Shown: positions 30,501-39,631 of the stretch, in pieces | Numbering within the stretch: position 1 is the stretch's first letter | Layout: the number at the start of each line of letters is the position of its first letter | Assembly: GCF_029688735.1 (NCBI RefSeq) | Contig: NZ_JARULD010000004.1 | Span: 215,058-279,057 of the forward strand | Length of the DNA stretch: 64,000 nucleotides | From: Qipengyuania flavescens | GTDB lineage: Bacteria > Pseudomonadota > Alphaproteobacteria > Sphingomonadales > Sphingomonadaceae | Direction: 5' to 3' | The notes under the pieces: model-generated | Seen by the model: only the letters and a program-made list of their open reading frames with translations | Told to the model about the DNA's origin: nothing | Databases searched by the model: none | Made by a program: the position numbers and the translations under genes

Positions 30501-31691
30501 ATGGGGAGCGATCAACTCTACGCGCAGCAGGATGCGCAGGTTGTCTGGCAGGACGACGAGCCCTTCCATGTCGAAGCGCAGGGGCATAGCCTCACCATCT
30601 ACCCGGCAGGTGAAGACCGGCTCGAAGCGCTGGTGGAACTGATAAACGGCGCGCAAAGCTCGCTCAGGCTGTTCTACTACATGTTCGTCGACGACGAGAT
30701 CGGCACGCGCGTGCGCAACGCGCTGGTCGAGGCGGCCCGTCGCGGGGTATCGGTTTGTCTCATCGTCGATGGCTTCGGTGAGGATGTGGCCGACGATTTC
30801 TTCGATGGCTTCAAGGAGGCTGGCGGGCAATACGACCGCTTCATGGCCAAATGGTCGCGCCGCGCGCTGATCCGCAATCACCAGAAGATGGCGATCGTCG
30901 ACGAAAAAGTCGCGATGATCGGCGGCTTCAATATCGAGAAGGCCTATTTCGAAGGCCCGGAAGCGAACGGCTGGCACGATCTGGGCGTCAAGCTGGAAGG
31001 GCAAGCGGTCGAGCAGCTCCTCGCCTGGTGGGACGAGCTGGCCGATTGGGTGGCGCAGCCGCGCGCACAATTCCGCTCGATCGTGCGCAAGGTCACGCGA
31101 TGGAGCCCACCCAAGGGCCCGGTGCGCCTGTTGATCGGCGGGCCGACCAAGGGCCTGTCCAGCTGGGCACGCTGCGTCTCGGAGGACCTCGGAAAGGGCG
31201 AACGGCTCGACATGGTGATGGCCTATTTCTCGCCATCGAAGAAAATGCTCCGGCGGATCGGAAACATCGCTCTGCGGGGCGAGGCGCGGCTGGTGATGGC
31301 CGCCAAGTCCGACAATGGCGCCACCATCGGCGCGACCCGCTCGCTCTATCACTACCTGCTCAACAAGAACGCCAAGATCTGGGAATTCCGCCCTTGCAAG
31401 CTGCACATGAAACTGCTGGTGATCGACGACGCCGTCTATCTCGGCAGCGCCAATTTCGACATGCGCAGCCTTTATGTGAACCTGGAACTGATGCTGCGGA
31501 TCGAGGATGCGGACTTCGCCGATCGCATGCGCGACTTTATCGCGCAGCATCATACCGCGTCCAAACAGATCACACCGGAAGAGCACCGCAAGCATTCGAC
31601 GCTGTGGAACCGCATCCGCTGGAACCTCAGCTGGTTCCTCGTCGCGGTGGTCGATTACAACGTGGCGCGCAGGCTGAACCTCGGTCTCTGA
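30501..31691 (+). CDS. Phospholipase D-family protein, cardiolipin synthase-like
   Basis: A 396-residue PLD-superfamily protein with two catalytic HKD regions: NHQKMAIVDEKVAMIGGFNI (residues ~131-150) and KLHMKLLVIDDAVYLGSANF (~299-318). The N-terminal part has LVELINGAQSSLRLFYYMF, typical of bacterial cardiolipin synthases, but there are no N-terminal membrane helices, as in ClsB/ClsC-type enzymes. It probably joins phosphatidylglycerol molecules or transfers phosphatidyl groups at the inner membrane. It starts 112 bp from the divergent rpoZ. Confidence 0.88.
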   Translation: MGSDQLYAQQDAQVVWQDDEPFHVEAQGHSLTIYPAGEDRLEALVELINGAQSSLRLFYYMFVDDEIGTRVRNALVEAARRGVSVCLIVDGFGEDVADDFFDGFKEAGGQYDRFMAKWSRRALIRNHQKMAIVDEKVAMIGGFNIEKAYFEGPEANGWHDLGVKLEGQAVEQLLAWWDELADWVAQPRAQFRSIVRKVTRWSPPKGPVRLLIGGPTKGLSSWARCVSEDLGKGERLDMVMAYFSPSKKMLRRIGNIALRGEARLVMAAKSDNGATIGATRSLYHYLLNKNAKIWEFRPCKLHMKLLVIDDAVYLGSANFDMRSLYVNLELMLRIEDADFADRMRDFIAQHHTASKQITPEEHRKHSTLWNRIRWNLSWFLVAVVDYNVARRLNLGL

Positions 31692-31748
31692 CCTTCTGCG
31701 GAACGAGCGGCGACGCTGGGGCGTAGCCTAACCGTGAAGGAGAATTCG

Positions 31749-32291
31749 ATGCGTATTTTCATGCTGCCCGTCCTTGTCGGCGCCGTCGTTGGTTGTGCCG
31801 AGCCGGTCGAAGAGGATGAGGGCGCGATCGAACAGCCAGTTCCGATGACATCGGTCGACGCGCCGGCGAATACGCTTCCGCTGGTGCCTGGCGTTGTAAG
31901 TGAGACGATGCGGAGCGAGGCGAACCTCGTCTCCGACCTCGGATGTGTTTTCCGCCGCGGCGAAGAAACCCTGCTGGCCGCCGCAGCGAATTCGGTCTCT
32001 GCCGAAAGCGCGGAGGCGCTGATCGTACTGGACGGCAGTCCCGTCGAACTCGAAATGAATGGCGGGGGCGGTTACAATACGTTGAGCCGCGGAGCCAGTT
32101 TCGCAGGCCCCGATGGACTTGAAGTCGAAGTAGAAGTCCGCGCCTCTGCACCCGTAAGCGAGACGCCGGCACCCGTCGTGGCGGAACCGAACTTTACCGG
32201 AAGCCTGAATCTCAGACGCGGCTCGCAGACCGTGACTTTGGAAGGTATCTACAATTGCGGGATCGATGCGGTGGACGAACCTCAGTCGTAA
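31749..32291 (+). CDS. Lipoprotein of unknown function
   Basis: A 180-residue protein with a lipoprotein signal (MRIFMLPVLVGAVVGC), then an acidic/Pro linker and two beta-rich segments (DLGCVFRRGEETLLAA; NFTGSLNLRRGSQTVTLEGI). The lone cysteines at C~65 and near the C-terminus (YNCGIDAV) may pair. AAGGAGA precedes the ATG at good spacing. Its 3' end overlaps the 3' end of the convergent dnaB by 10 bp. No domain recognised. Confidence 0.65.
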   Translation: MRIFMLPVLVGAVVGCAEPVEEDEGAIEQPVPMTSVDAPANTLPLVPGVVSETMRSEANLVSDLGCVFRRGEETLLAAAANSVSAESAEALIVLDGSPVELEMNGGGGYNTLSRGASFAGPDGLEVEVEVRASAPVSETPAPVVAEPNFTGSLNLRRGSQTVTLEGIYNCGIDAVDEPQS

Positions 32292-33802
32292 TCCTCGTAA
32301 TTGCGCACGTCGGGGCTGCTGAACTTGGTATATTCGCTGTGGAACAATAGCGGCACGTTACCGGTCGAGCCGTGACGCTGCTTGGCGACGATCAGCGTCG
32401 CCTTGTTGACCAGCTCCAGATGGCGGGCCTCCCATTCGGCATATTTCATCCGCACTTCTTCGGAGGAGGTTTCGTCCGGCGTGTCGGGCTTGGTGGCGTT
32501 GTGATAATATTCGGCGCGGAAAATGAACCACACCATGTCGGCATCCTGTTCGATCGAGCCGGATTCGCGCAGATCGGCGAGTTGCGGACGCTTGTCCTCG
32601 CGCTGTTCGACTTGGCGCGAAAGCTGCGAAAGGGCGATCACCGGCACATGCAGCTCCTTGGCGAGCGTCTTGAGACCGCGGCTGATTTCCGAAATCTCGT
32701 TCACCCGGTTGTCGCTCGCGCGGCCCGAGCCCTGCAGCAGCTGCAGGTAATCGACAACCACAAGCCCGATATCGTGCCGCCGCTTCAGCCGCCGCGCCCG
32801 CGTGCGCAACGCGCCGATCGTCAGCGCAGGCGTGTCGTCGATATACAGGGGAAGGTCTGTCAGTTCCTGACTGGCGAATGACAGGCGCTGGAACTCCTCG
32901 CGGCTGAGTTTGCCCGAGCGCAGCTTCTCGCTGGAGATTTCCGCCTGTTCCGCGAGGATACGCGTAGCAAGCTGGTCGGCGCTCATTTCCAGGCTGAAGA
33001 AGGCCACGCCTGCGCCGGGCGAATCCGCGCGGTCGATCCCGTCGCGCTCGTCGCGCATCAGACGCGAGGCGGCGTTGAAGGCGATATTGGTCGCAAGCGA
33101 GGTCTTGCCCATCGCCGGACGACCCGCGAGAATCACGAGGTCCGAATTATGGAGCCCGCTGGTCTTGTCGTTGATCGTGTCGAGGCCGGTGGTCTTGCCG
33201 GAAAACCTCCCGCCCGAATTCATCGCCGCCTGCACCACCTGCAGCGCGCCGAACGCGGCAGTGCGGAAGCTTTGCGCCTCGCTGCCGGTGCTCGCCCCTT
33301 CGGCCACGCGGTAGAGATCGGCCTCGGCCTGCTCGATCTTGCGGAGCGGCTCGACCTCGTCCGACGTGTCGAGCGCCCCTTCGACCAGCGTGCGGCCGAC
33401 GCTGACCAGCTGACGCAGCAAAGCGAGATCGTAAATCTGGTCGGCCAGTTCGCGCGGGTGCAGCAGGCCCTGGCCGTCGGCGGTAAGCTGCGCCAGATAG
33501 GTCGTGCCGCCAAGCTGTCTGAGCGCTTCGTCGCTCTCGAAATAGGGCTTGAGCGTGACCGGCGTCGCGACCGAATTGCGGTCGAGCAGCTTGAGCACCC
33601 GTTCGTAAATGCGCTGGTGCACCGGCTCGTGGAAATGATCGGGGACCAGCGGCGTCGTCAGTTCCTCGATCACCTTGTTGTCGATTAGCACGGCGCCGAG
33701 AAACGCCGCCTCCGCTTCGAGGTTGGCGGGCAGCTGCGTGCCCTTGTCCGCCTTGTCGGCAGTCGAATCGTCGGCGGGGAAGAGGAGATCGGTATCGGCC
33801 AT
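32282..33802 (-). CDS. dnaB: Replicative DNA helicase DnaB
   Basis: A 506-residue DnaB. The N-terminal domain (LPANLEAEAAFLGAVLIDN ... PDHFHEPVHQRIYE) is followed by the RecA-like domain with Walker A GRPAMGKTSLATNIAF, VAFFSLEMSADQLATRILAE and Walker B LVVVDYLQLLQGS. ALSQLSRQVEQREDKRPQLADL is the usual sensor region. No intein is visible. ATG 33802 (MADTDLLF) is chosen over a longer frame that adds non-family residues. It is convergent with the lipoprotein gene and divergent from the UPF0262 gene. Confidence 0.96.
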   Translation of the reverse strand: MADTDLLFPADDSTADKADKGTQLPANLEAEAAFLGAVLIDNKVIEELTTPLVPDHFHEPVHQRIYERVLKLLDRNSVATPVTLKPYFESDEALRQLGGTTYLAQLTADGQGLLHPRELADQIYDLALLRQLVSVGRTLVEGALDTSDEVEPLRKIEQAEADLYRVAEGASTGSEAQSFRTAAFGALQVVQAAMNSGGRFSGKTTGLDTINDKTSGLHNSDLVILAGRPAMGKTSLATNIAFNAASRLMRDERDGIDRADSPGAGVAFFSLEMSADQLATRILAEQAEISSEKLRSGKLSREEFQRLSFASQELTDLPLYIDDTPALTIGALRTRARRLKRRHDIGLVVVDYLQLLQGSGRASDNRVNEISEISRGLKTLAKELHVPVIALSQLSRQVEQREDKRPQLADLRESGSIEQDADMVWFIFRAEYYHNATKPDTPDETSSEEVRMKYAEWEARHLELVNKATLIVAKQRHGSTGNVPLLFHSEYTKFSSPDVRNYEDYD

Positions 33803-33930
33803 CGGGCTCTGATGACGGGCGGGCACCCCTGCTGGCAAGTTGCAATGCAGCCACTTGCGCTGTGGATATCGGGGACTATTCGCCAAGCCCTTGCCCCGGC
33901 CCGCATAAACCTGCGAAAGCGGGCGCAAGC

Positions 33931-34434
33931 ATGACCGATTCCGCTTCCGCCAGTCCCGATCATCGCATCGCCAAGGTCGACCTCGACGAGGAGACGATTA
34001 TCTGGCGCAATGCCGATATCGAGCAGGAGAGGAAGATCGCGATCTTCGACCTGATCGAGGAGAACACCTTCAAGCCGCTGCGCGCAGCCGAGCGCGGGGC
34101 CAGCGGTCCCTATCACCTGCGGCTGGCGGTGCGCGACGGGCGGCTGTTGATGACGATCGCCGATACGTCGGACGAATTGCTCGAGGAACTATTGCTCGGC
34201 CTGGCCCGCTTCCGCCGCCCGATTCGCGAATATTTCGCCATTTGCGACAGCTATTACCAAGCAATCCGCAAGGCCACTCCGGCCGAGATCGAGACGATCG
34301 ATATGGCTCGCCGCGGGGTGCACAATCGCGCCGCCGAACTGCTGATCGAGCGGCTGGAAGGCAAGATCGATACCGACTTCGCCACCGCGCGCAGGCTGTT
34401 CACGCTGATCTGCGTGCTGCATATCAAAGGCTGA
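33931..34434 (+). CDS. UPF0262 family protein
   Basis: A 167-residue protein of the UPF0262 family, recognised by DHRIAKVDLDEETIIWRNAD, IEQERKIAIFDLIEENTF and LARFRRPIREYFAICDSYY. The family is restricted largely to alphaproteobacteria and has no known function. The ATG at 33931 is the first in frame. It is divergent from dnaB and just upstream (4 bp) of the GH25-like gene, so probably co-transcribed with it. Confidence 0.85.
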   Translation: MTDSASASPDHRIAKVDLDEETIIWRNADIEQERKIAIFDLIEENTFKPLRAAERGASGPYHLRLAVRDGRLLMTIADTSDELLEELLLGLARFRRPIREYFAICDSYYQAIRKATPAEIETIDMARRGVHNRAAELLIERLEGKIDTDFATARRLFTLICVLHIKG

Positions 34435-34438
34435 TCGG

Positions 34439-35164
34439 GTGGCTCGCAGCAAGCGCAAGCGCAAGGCGAAGCAGCAGGGGCTGTCCGGCGGTGCCAAGGC
34501 GGCGCTGTTCCTGTTGCTCATCGTCGGCGTCGGCTGCGCGTACTTATGGTACGACCGGCGCGACTGGCGTCCGGACGAGGCGGAATGGCCGGACCAGGGC
34601 GCAATCATTGCCATTAGCGACGGGCCGGTCGCTTTCGACACGCTTAAGGGGCTTGGAGCCAGCTTCGCCTATATCGAGGCGAGCGACGGCAACGAGGGCC
34701 GCGATGTCGCCTTCGCACAGAATTTCTCGCGGGCAAGAGCGGCCGGTCTCGAGGTCGGTGCCGCGCATCGGTTCGATCCTTGCAAAGTGGCGGACGGGCA
34801 ATCGGCGAATTTCGTCACCATGGTGCCGCGCGATGCGAGCCTGTTGCCGCCGGCCATTCTGCTGGAACGCACCGCAGCTGATTGCCCGGAGCGCATCTCC
34901 GACGCCGCAGTCCAGAGCGAGTTGATGACGCTGGTCAACCAGATCGAGGCGCATTCCGGCAAGGCCGCGATCCTCGCGCCGACTGAAGAATTCGAGGAAG
35001 CCTACGGCGTGTCCCGCCGGATCGACCGGCAATTGTGGCTCACCAGCAGCTGGTTCGAACCCGAATATGGCGCGCGGCCGTGGCTGATGTGGACAGCCAA
35101 CCGCTGGTACAAGAGCGAGGCTGCGGATGCGCCGCTCCGCTGGGTCGTAGTGCGACCCCTTTGA
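34439..35164 (+). CDS. GH25-like (lysozyme-fold) membrane-anchored protein
   Basis: A 241-residue protein with a basic N-terminus (MARSKRKRKAKQQ), one membrane helix (GAKAALFLLLIVGVGCAYLW) and an extracytoplasmic GH25-type domain (AIIAISDGPVAFDTLKGLG, FAYIEASDGNEGRDVAFAQN, QLWLTSSWFEPEY, WLMWTANRWYKSE). GH25 enzymes cleave MurNAc-GlcNAc bonds through Asp and Glu. Here the first strand has IAISDGP instead of the usual GxDVSxxQ, so catalysis may be impaired. GTG start. It sits in a run with cdd and ldcA, which supports a peptidoglycan link. Confidence 0.75.
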   Translation: MARSKRKRKAKQQGLSGGAKAALFLLLIVGVGCAYLWYDRRDWRPDEAEWPDQGAIIAISDGPVAFDTLKGLGASFAYIEASDGNEGRDVAFAQNFSRARAAGLEVGAAHRFDPCKVADGQSANFVTMVPRDASLLPPAILLERTAADCPERISDAAVQSELMTLVNQIEAHSGKAAILAPTEEFEEAYGVSRRIDRQLWLTSSWFEPEYGARPWLMWTANRWYKSEAADAPLRWVVVRPL

Positions 35165-35174
35165 CGAGGACGAA

Positions 35175-35579
35175 ATGACCGACGACGAACTGATCGCTGC
35201 TGCGCGCGGTGCTGCCGAGCATTCCTATTCCCCCTATTCGCAATTCGCCGTGGGGGCGGCGCTGCGCTTTGCCGACGGCAGCGTGGTGACCGGGACCAAC
35301 ATCGAAAACGCCAGCTATGGCCTGGCGCTGTGCGCGGAGACGGTCGCGGTGTCGAAGGCCATGGCAGACGGCGTGCGCGGCGGGCTGGAAGCGATCGCGG
35401 TGACCGGCCCCGGCACCGCGCCGATCACCCCCTGCGGTCGCTGCCGCCAGGTACTTAACGAACTGGCGCAGTTGGGCGGCACCGATCCCGAAATCCTGTG
35501 CGTAGGTCCGGATAGCGTGCGCCGGGTCCGGCTGTCGCAACTGCTGCCCGACGCGTTCGGACCGGCCAGCCTGGTATGA
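35175..35579 (+). CDS. cdd: Cytidine deaminase
   Basis: A 134-residue tetrameric-type cytidine deaminase. The substrate segment is SPYSQFAVGAALRFADG with GTNIENASYGLALCAE, where the CAE supplies a zinc ligand and the catalytic Glu, and TPCGRCRQVL supplies the two other zinc cysteines. It converts cytidine/deoxycytidine to uridine/deoxyuridine in pyrimidine salvage. GAGGA precedes the ATG. Its stop overlaps the ATG of the LD-carboxypeptidase gene (ATGA). Confidence 0.95.
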   Translation: MTDDELIAAARGAAEHSYSPYSQFAVGAALRFADGSVVTGTNIENASYGLALCAETVAVSKAMADGVRGGLEAIAVTGPGTAPITPCGRCRQVLNELAQLGGTDPEILCVGPDSVRRVRLSQLLPDAFGPASLV

Positions 35580-36595
35580 TCGACCGGCGGCAGGCGCTTG
35601 GCAGCATGGGCGGCGCGCTGCTTGCCACTGCATTGCCTGCCCCAGTGAGCGCCGCCGGCGCACGAAAAGCGCCGCGCTTGCGCGTCGGCGACACGGTCGG
35701 TCTCGTCGCGCCGGCAAGCGCCCTGACACTCCCGTGGGAACTCGACCGAGCGCAGCACTGGATCAGGGGGATGGGTCTGGTGCCGAAGCTCGGCCAGCAT
35801 GTGCGCGAGCAGAACGGGTATCTTGCCGGGACCGACGCGCAGCGGGCCGAGGACTACATGGCGATGGTCGCCGATCCGGACGTGCGCGGCATTTTCGCGG
35901 TCCGCGGCGGCTGGGGTGGGGCGCGCATCCTGCCGTTGCTCGACTGGGATGCCATACGCGCCAATCCCAAGCTGCTGATCGGCTATTCCGACACGACCGC
36001 GCTGCATCTCGCGATCGCGGCGAGGGCGGGCTTCCCGACGATCCATGGCCCCAATGCCGCCAGCCGGTGGGAGCGCGAGAGCTGGGAGAGCCTGTGGCGG
36101 CTGGCCTTCGCTGCCGATACGCCGATGCTGGGCGGTGTCGAGGTGGAGCAGGCAAGCGGACGGGCCGGACGGACGATTACCGGTGGCACGGCGAGGGGCC
36201 GCTTGCTCGGGGGAAACCTCACCATCCTCTCGACCCTGATGGGCACGCCGTGGTTGCCCCGTTTCGACGGCGCGGTGCTGTTTCTCGAAGACGTGAACGA
36301 GGACGTCTATCGCGTCGATCGCATGCTCCAGCAGCTGCGGTTGGCCGGCATACTCGGCAAGCTGTCGGGTATCGTGTTCGGCCAATGCACGAGGTGCGAA
36401 CCCGAAACGCAGGAGCAGTCGGGCTTCACCCTCGACGACATTCTCGACCATCATCTCGGTGCGCTCGGCATCCCGGCCTTTACCGGCGCGAATACCGGCC
36501 ACGTCACCAACCAGCTCGCCATGCCGCATGGGGCAGAGGTTGAGCTCGACGCCGATTCGCGCACGCTGCGCTTGGTCGAACCGGTCGTCGCCTGA
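35576..36595 (+). CDS. LD-carboxypeptidase (S66 family), exported
   Basis: A 339-residue MurCD-type LD-carboxypeptidase. The N-terminus MIDRRQALGSMGGALLATAL looks like a Tat-type or ordinary signal peptide, unlike the cytoplasmic E. coli LdcA. Catalytic elements are the nucleophile Ser in LLIGYSDTTALHLAI, the Glu in VLFLEDVNEDVYRVD and the His in ANTGHVTNQLAMPHGA. It removes terminal D-Ala from tetrapeptides in peptidoglycan recycling or wall trimming. It is coupled to cdd by ATGA overlap. Confidence 0.9.
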   Translation: MIDRRQALGSMGGALLATALPAPVSAAGARKAPRLRVGDTVGLVAPASALTLPWELDRAQHWIRGMGLVPKLGQHVREQNGYLAGTDAQRAEDYMAMVADPDVRGIFAVRGGWGGARILPLLDWDAIRANPKLLIGYSDTTALHLAIAARAGFPTIHGPNAASRWERESWESLWRLAFAADTPMLGGVEVEQASGRAGRTITGGTARGRLLGGNLTILSTLMGTPWLPRFDGAVLFLEDVNEDVYRVDRMLQQLRLAGILGKLSGIVFGQCTRCEPETQEQSGFTLDDILDHHLGALGIPAFTGANTGHVTNQLAMPHGAEVELDADSRTLRLVEPVVA

Positions 36596-36650
36596 TCGGG
36601 CTTGCGGGGGCGCGATCCGGCGCTAGTGTGGTGCGTCGAGGGAGTATTTC

Positions 36651-37955
36651 ATGATTTCAACCGCAATTCGCACGGGCGCTATCGGCGCCTGCTCTGCATT
36701 GGCGCTCTGGGCTGGCGTTGCTCAGGCGCAGGAACGGGCCGTGGCGTTCGAGGGCGCGACCATTCATACCATGGCCGGCCCTGCGCTCGACAATGCTACG
36801 CTGGTGGTCGAGGGCGGCAAGATCGTTGCGGTCGGCACCAATGTGGCCGTTCCCGCCGATGCCGAGCGCCGCGATGCGAGTGGCATGGTCATCATGCCGG
36901 GTATCGTCGATACGCATTCGCACATCGGCTCGGTGGCGGGGGCGGATCGCAGCTCGCCGATCCAGCCTGAGGTGCGCGCAATGGATTCGATCAATCCCCG
37001 CGATGCCAGCATCGCGAAGGCGCGCTCCGGCGGGGTGACGACGGCCAATGTCATGCCCGGCTCGGGCTGGCTGGTAAGCGGGCAGACCTTCTACATGCGA
37101 CTGCGCGATGGCGAGACGATCGAGGACATCGCGTGGTTCTTCCCGGACGGTTCGGTGATGGGCGGCCTCAAAATGGCCAATGGCACCAACCCGATCCGCG
37201 AAACGCCTGGCTTCCCGACCACCCGCGCCAAGTCCGCCGCGTTGGTCCGCGCTGCCTTCACCGAGGCGAAGGCCTATTGCGGCGGCGACAAGAAGACAGT
37301 CGATCTCGGCAAGGAAGTGCTGTGCGAAGTGCTGTCAGGCAAGCGGCTGGTGCATCACCACACCCACCGCGCCGACGACATCATGACCGTGCTGCGCTTG
37401 CAGCGCGAGTTCGGTTTCAAGGTGCTGATCCAGCACGGAATGGAAGCCTGGAAGGTCGCCGAGGAATTGGCCGCGGCCGGTGTTCCGGTCTCCAACATCC
37501 TCGTCGACAGCCCTGGCGGTAAACTGGAAGCACAGGAATCGCGGCTCGATACCGCCGCCACGTTGGAGCAGGCCGGTGTGCTGACTTCGCTGCATTCGGA
37601 TGACGGCATCATCGATTCGCGCCTCATGTTCCGCCAGGCCGGCATTGCCGTGCGGGGCGGGATGAGCCGAGAGGGCGCGCTGCGGGCGCTCACCATCAAT
37701 GGCGCGAAACAGCTGGGGCTGGAGGATCGCGTGGGGAGTCTGGAAGTCGGCAAGGACGCAGATTTCCTCCTGCTCTCGGGCGATCCGCTGTCGGTCTATA
37801 CCGATTTAATGGAGACGTGGGTCGAAGGGGAAAAGCTGTTCGATCGCAAGACCGAGGAAGGCAAGCTGCTGGCCGAAGGTGGCTATGGCGCGGGCAGCCC
37901 GATGGAGCTCGCCCATCACCACTGGGAAGCAGCCGAAGCGGAGACCAGCCAATGA
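36651..37955 (+). CDS. Amidohydrolase family protein (metal-dependent, exported)
   Basis: A 434-residue imidazolonepropionase-like amidohydrolase with a signal peptide (GACSALALWAGVAQAQ). Metal-binding elements are all present: MPGIVDTHSHIGSVAG (HxH), later histidines in RLVHHHTHRADDIM and VLIQHGMEAW, and the catalytic Asp in TSLHSDDGIIDSRL. The C-terminal LEVGKDADFLLLSGDPLSVY returns to the beta-sandwich domain. The substrate is unknown; exported members are often isoaspartyl- or aryl-dipeptidases or lactonases. Its stop overlaps the next gene (ATGA), a paralogue that lacks these ligands. Confidence 0.88.
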   Translation: MISTAIRTGAIGACSALALWAGVAQAQERAVAFEGATIHTMAGPALDNATLVVEGGKIVAVGTNVAVPADAERRDASGMVIMPGIVDTHSHIGSVAGADRSSPIQPEVRAMDSINPRDASIAKARSGGVTTANVMPGSGWLVSGQTFYMRLRDGETIEDIAWFFPDGSVMGGLKMANGTNPIRETPGFPTTRAKSAALVRAAFTEAKAYCGGDKKTVDLGKEVLCEVLSGKRLVHHHTHRADDIMTVLRLQREFGFKVLIQHGMEAWKVAEELAAAGVPVSNILVDSPGGKLEAQESRLDTAATLEQAGVLTSLHSDDGIIDSRLMFRQAGIAVRGGMSREGALRALTINGAKQLGLEDRVGSLEVGKDADFLLLSGDPLSVYTDLMETWVEGEKLFDRKTEEGKLLAEGGYGAGSPMELAHHHWEAAEAETSQ

Positions 37956-39157
37956 TCAAGCATATCGCCAAGTCGCTCGCTGCAGCCGCCCTTGCTCTGG
38001 CCCCCTTCCAGCTCGCCGCGCAGGACGTCGCCGTCCGCGCAGAGACGCTACACACCATGGATGGCGCAGCGATCAGCGACGGTATCGTCGTGATCCGCGG
38101 CGGCAAGATCGTTAGCGTCGGCCCCGCTGCCAGCACCGGCGTGCCCGAAGGCATGGAAGTACTGACCGCCAAGGTGGCGACGCCCGGCTTCGTCGATGCG
38201 CGCACGGTGGTCGGCCTGGCCGGCTATCTCAACCAGTTCGACGACCAGGACCAGCTTGACACGGGCGCGGCGCTCCAGCCGCAGCTACGCGCGATCGACG
38301 GCTACAATCCGGACGAGACACTGGTCGACTGGGTCCGCTCGTTCGGAGTCACGACCATCCATACTGGCCACGGCCCCGGCACGGTCGTGTCGGGCCAGAC
38401 CATGGTCGCGAAGACCTGGGCCAAGACGGCCGATGCGGCAGCGATCGTCCCGCGCGCGATGATCGCGGCCAATCTCGGCCCCAGTGCGCTCGACAGCGAC
38501 AAGGGCCCCGGAACGCGGCCCAAGCAGATGGCGCTCCTCCGCGCGGCGCTGACTGCGGCGAAGGGCGGGGATGCCGATGCAAAGCCCGGCACCGCGACCA
38601 AGCTCGATGCACAGGTCTGGAAGGATGTGCTGGCGCGCCGCGTGCCGCTGATGGTCACTGCCAACCGCTCGCAGGACATCATGAGCGCGCTGCGCCTCAA
38701 GGAAGAGTTCGGCATCGATCTGGTCATCGACGGTGGGGCTGAAAGCTATCGCCTGCTCGACCAGTTGCGCGAGGCCGGGGTGACGGTGATCCTGCACCCG
38801 ACCATGGGCAGGCACTATGGCGACATGGAGAATGCCAGTTTCACGACCGCCGCAACCTTGCGCGAAGCAGGTATCCCCTTCGCGCTGCAGTCTGGTTATG
38901 AAGCCTATGTGCCCAAGACCCGAGTGATCCTGTGGGAAGCGGGCTGGGCGGCGGCCAACGGCCTTGTGCCCGAGCATGCGCTGGCCTCGATCACCATCGA
39001 CGCAGCCCGCGCCATCGGGGTCGGCGAGCGCGTCGGCTCGCTCAGCGTCGGGAAGGATGGCGATGTCGTGCTGTTCGATGGCGACCCGCTGGAGTACACC
39101 AGCCATGTCACCGGCGTCGTGATCGACGGGCGCGTGGCGAGCCGGGAGGTGCGCTGA
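37952..39157 (+). CDS. Amidohydrolase-like paralogue lacking metal ligands (probable pseudoenzyme)
   Basis: A 401-residue exported protein (signal peptide SLAAAALALAPFQLAAQ) similar in layout to the preceding amidohydrolase: same beta-sandwich opening (AISDGIVVIRGGKIVSVGP) and closing (LSVGKDGDVVLFDGDPLEY). The metal-binding sequence is lost: ATPGFVDARTVVGLAG replaces PGxxDxHxH, VPLMVTANRSQDIMSAL replaces the HHHTH segment, and PFALQSGYEAYVP replaces SLHSDDG. I infer a non-catalytic partner subunit of the upstream enzyme, supported by ATGA coupling. Such active/inactive tandem pairs are known in this family but are not characterised here. Confidence 0.82.
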   Translation: MIKHIAKSLAAAALALAPFQLAAQDVAVRAETLHTMDGAAISDGIVVIRGGKIVSVGPAASTGVPEGMEVLTAKVATPGFVDARTVVGLAGYLNQFDDQDQLDTGAALQPQLRAIDGYNPDETLVDWVRSFGVTTIHTGHGPGTVVSGQTMVAKTWAKTADAAAIVPRAMIAANLGPSALDSDKGPGTRPKQMALLRAALTAAKGGDADAKPGTATKLDAQVWKDVLARRVPLMVTANRSQDIMSALRLKEEFGIDLVIDGGAESYRLLDQLREAGVTVILHPTMGRHYGDMENASFTTAATLREAGIPFALQSGYEAYVPKTRVILWEAGWAAANGLVPEHALASITIDAARAIGVGERVGSLSVGKDGDVVLFDGDPLEYTSHVTGVVIDGRVASREVR

Positions 39158-39175
39158 ACCGAGCGCCGGTCCGGC

Positions 39176-39532
39176 TCAGTTCTCCTTGCAGCGGATCCAG
39201 TGGGTCTTGCCGGCCCATGTCACCTGCCCGTCATAGGTCCAGCCATAGCGCTTCGTGCGCATGACCAGCAGCGTGTGCATCATGTCGGCATCGGTAAGCT
39301 CGATGCGCATTTCCTCGTCGTCCAGCCACCATTGCGGCGCTTGGACCGGAATTTTCTTGCCATCGACCCACAGGTGCTTGGCGACGATCGGTGCGCCGGG
39401 GACGTGACCGAAGCCGATGGAGACCTTGATCTCCGGTTTCGCTGCCGTCGTACAGAGAAGACCGCCGGTCGCGGCTGCCGAACTGGAGGCGAATGCAGCA
39501 GTCATTGCGGCGATGGATAGCAACTTACGCAT
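39176..39532 (-). CDS. Small exported protein, unknown function
   Basis: A 118-residue protein with a signal peptide (KLLSIAAMTAAFASSSAAA) and a mature part containing KVSIGFGHVPGAPIVAKHLW, a Trp-rich APQWWLDDEEMRIELTD and the C-terminal THWIRCKEN. Two cysteines (in GGLLCTT and the C-terminal IRCKEN) could form a disulphide. No family recognised. It is convergent with the amidohydrolase pair and lies 99 bp from a divergent small gene. Confidence 0.65.
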   Translation of the reverse strand: MRKLLSIAAMTAAFASSSAAATGGLLCTTAAKPEIKVSIGFGHVPGAPIVAKHLWVDGKKIPVQAPQWWLDDEEMRIELTDADMMHTLLVMRTKRYGWTYDGQVTWAGKTHWIRCKEN

Positions 39533-39631
39533 CGGCCCGCGGTGCCATGCGCCAGCTGAATTTTCGCTGTCCGGAATTAACCATTGCGTACCGCTTGGTG
39601 CACTAGCCTCACCGCGTCAGGAGATGATTCG

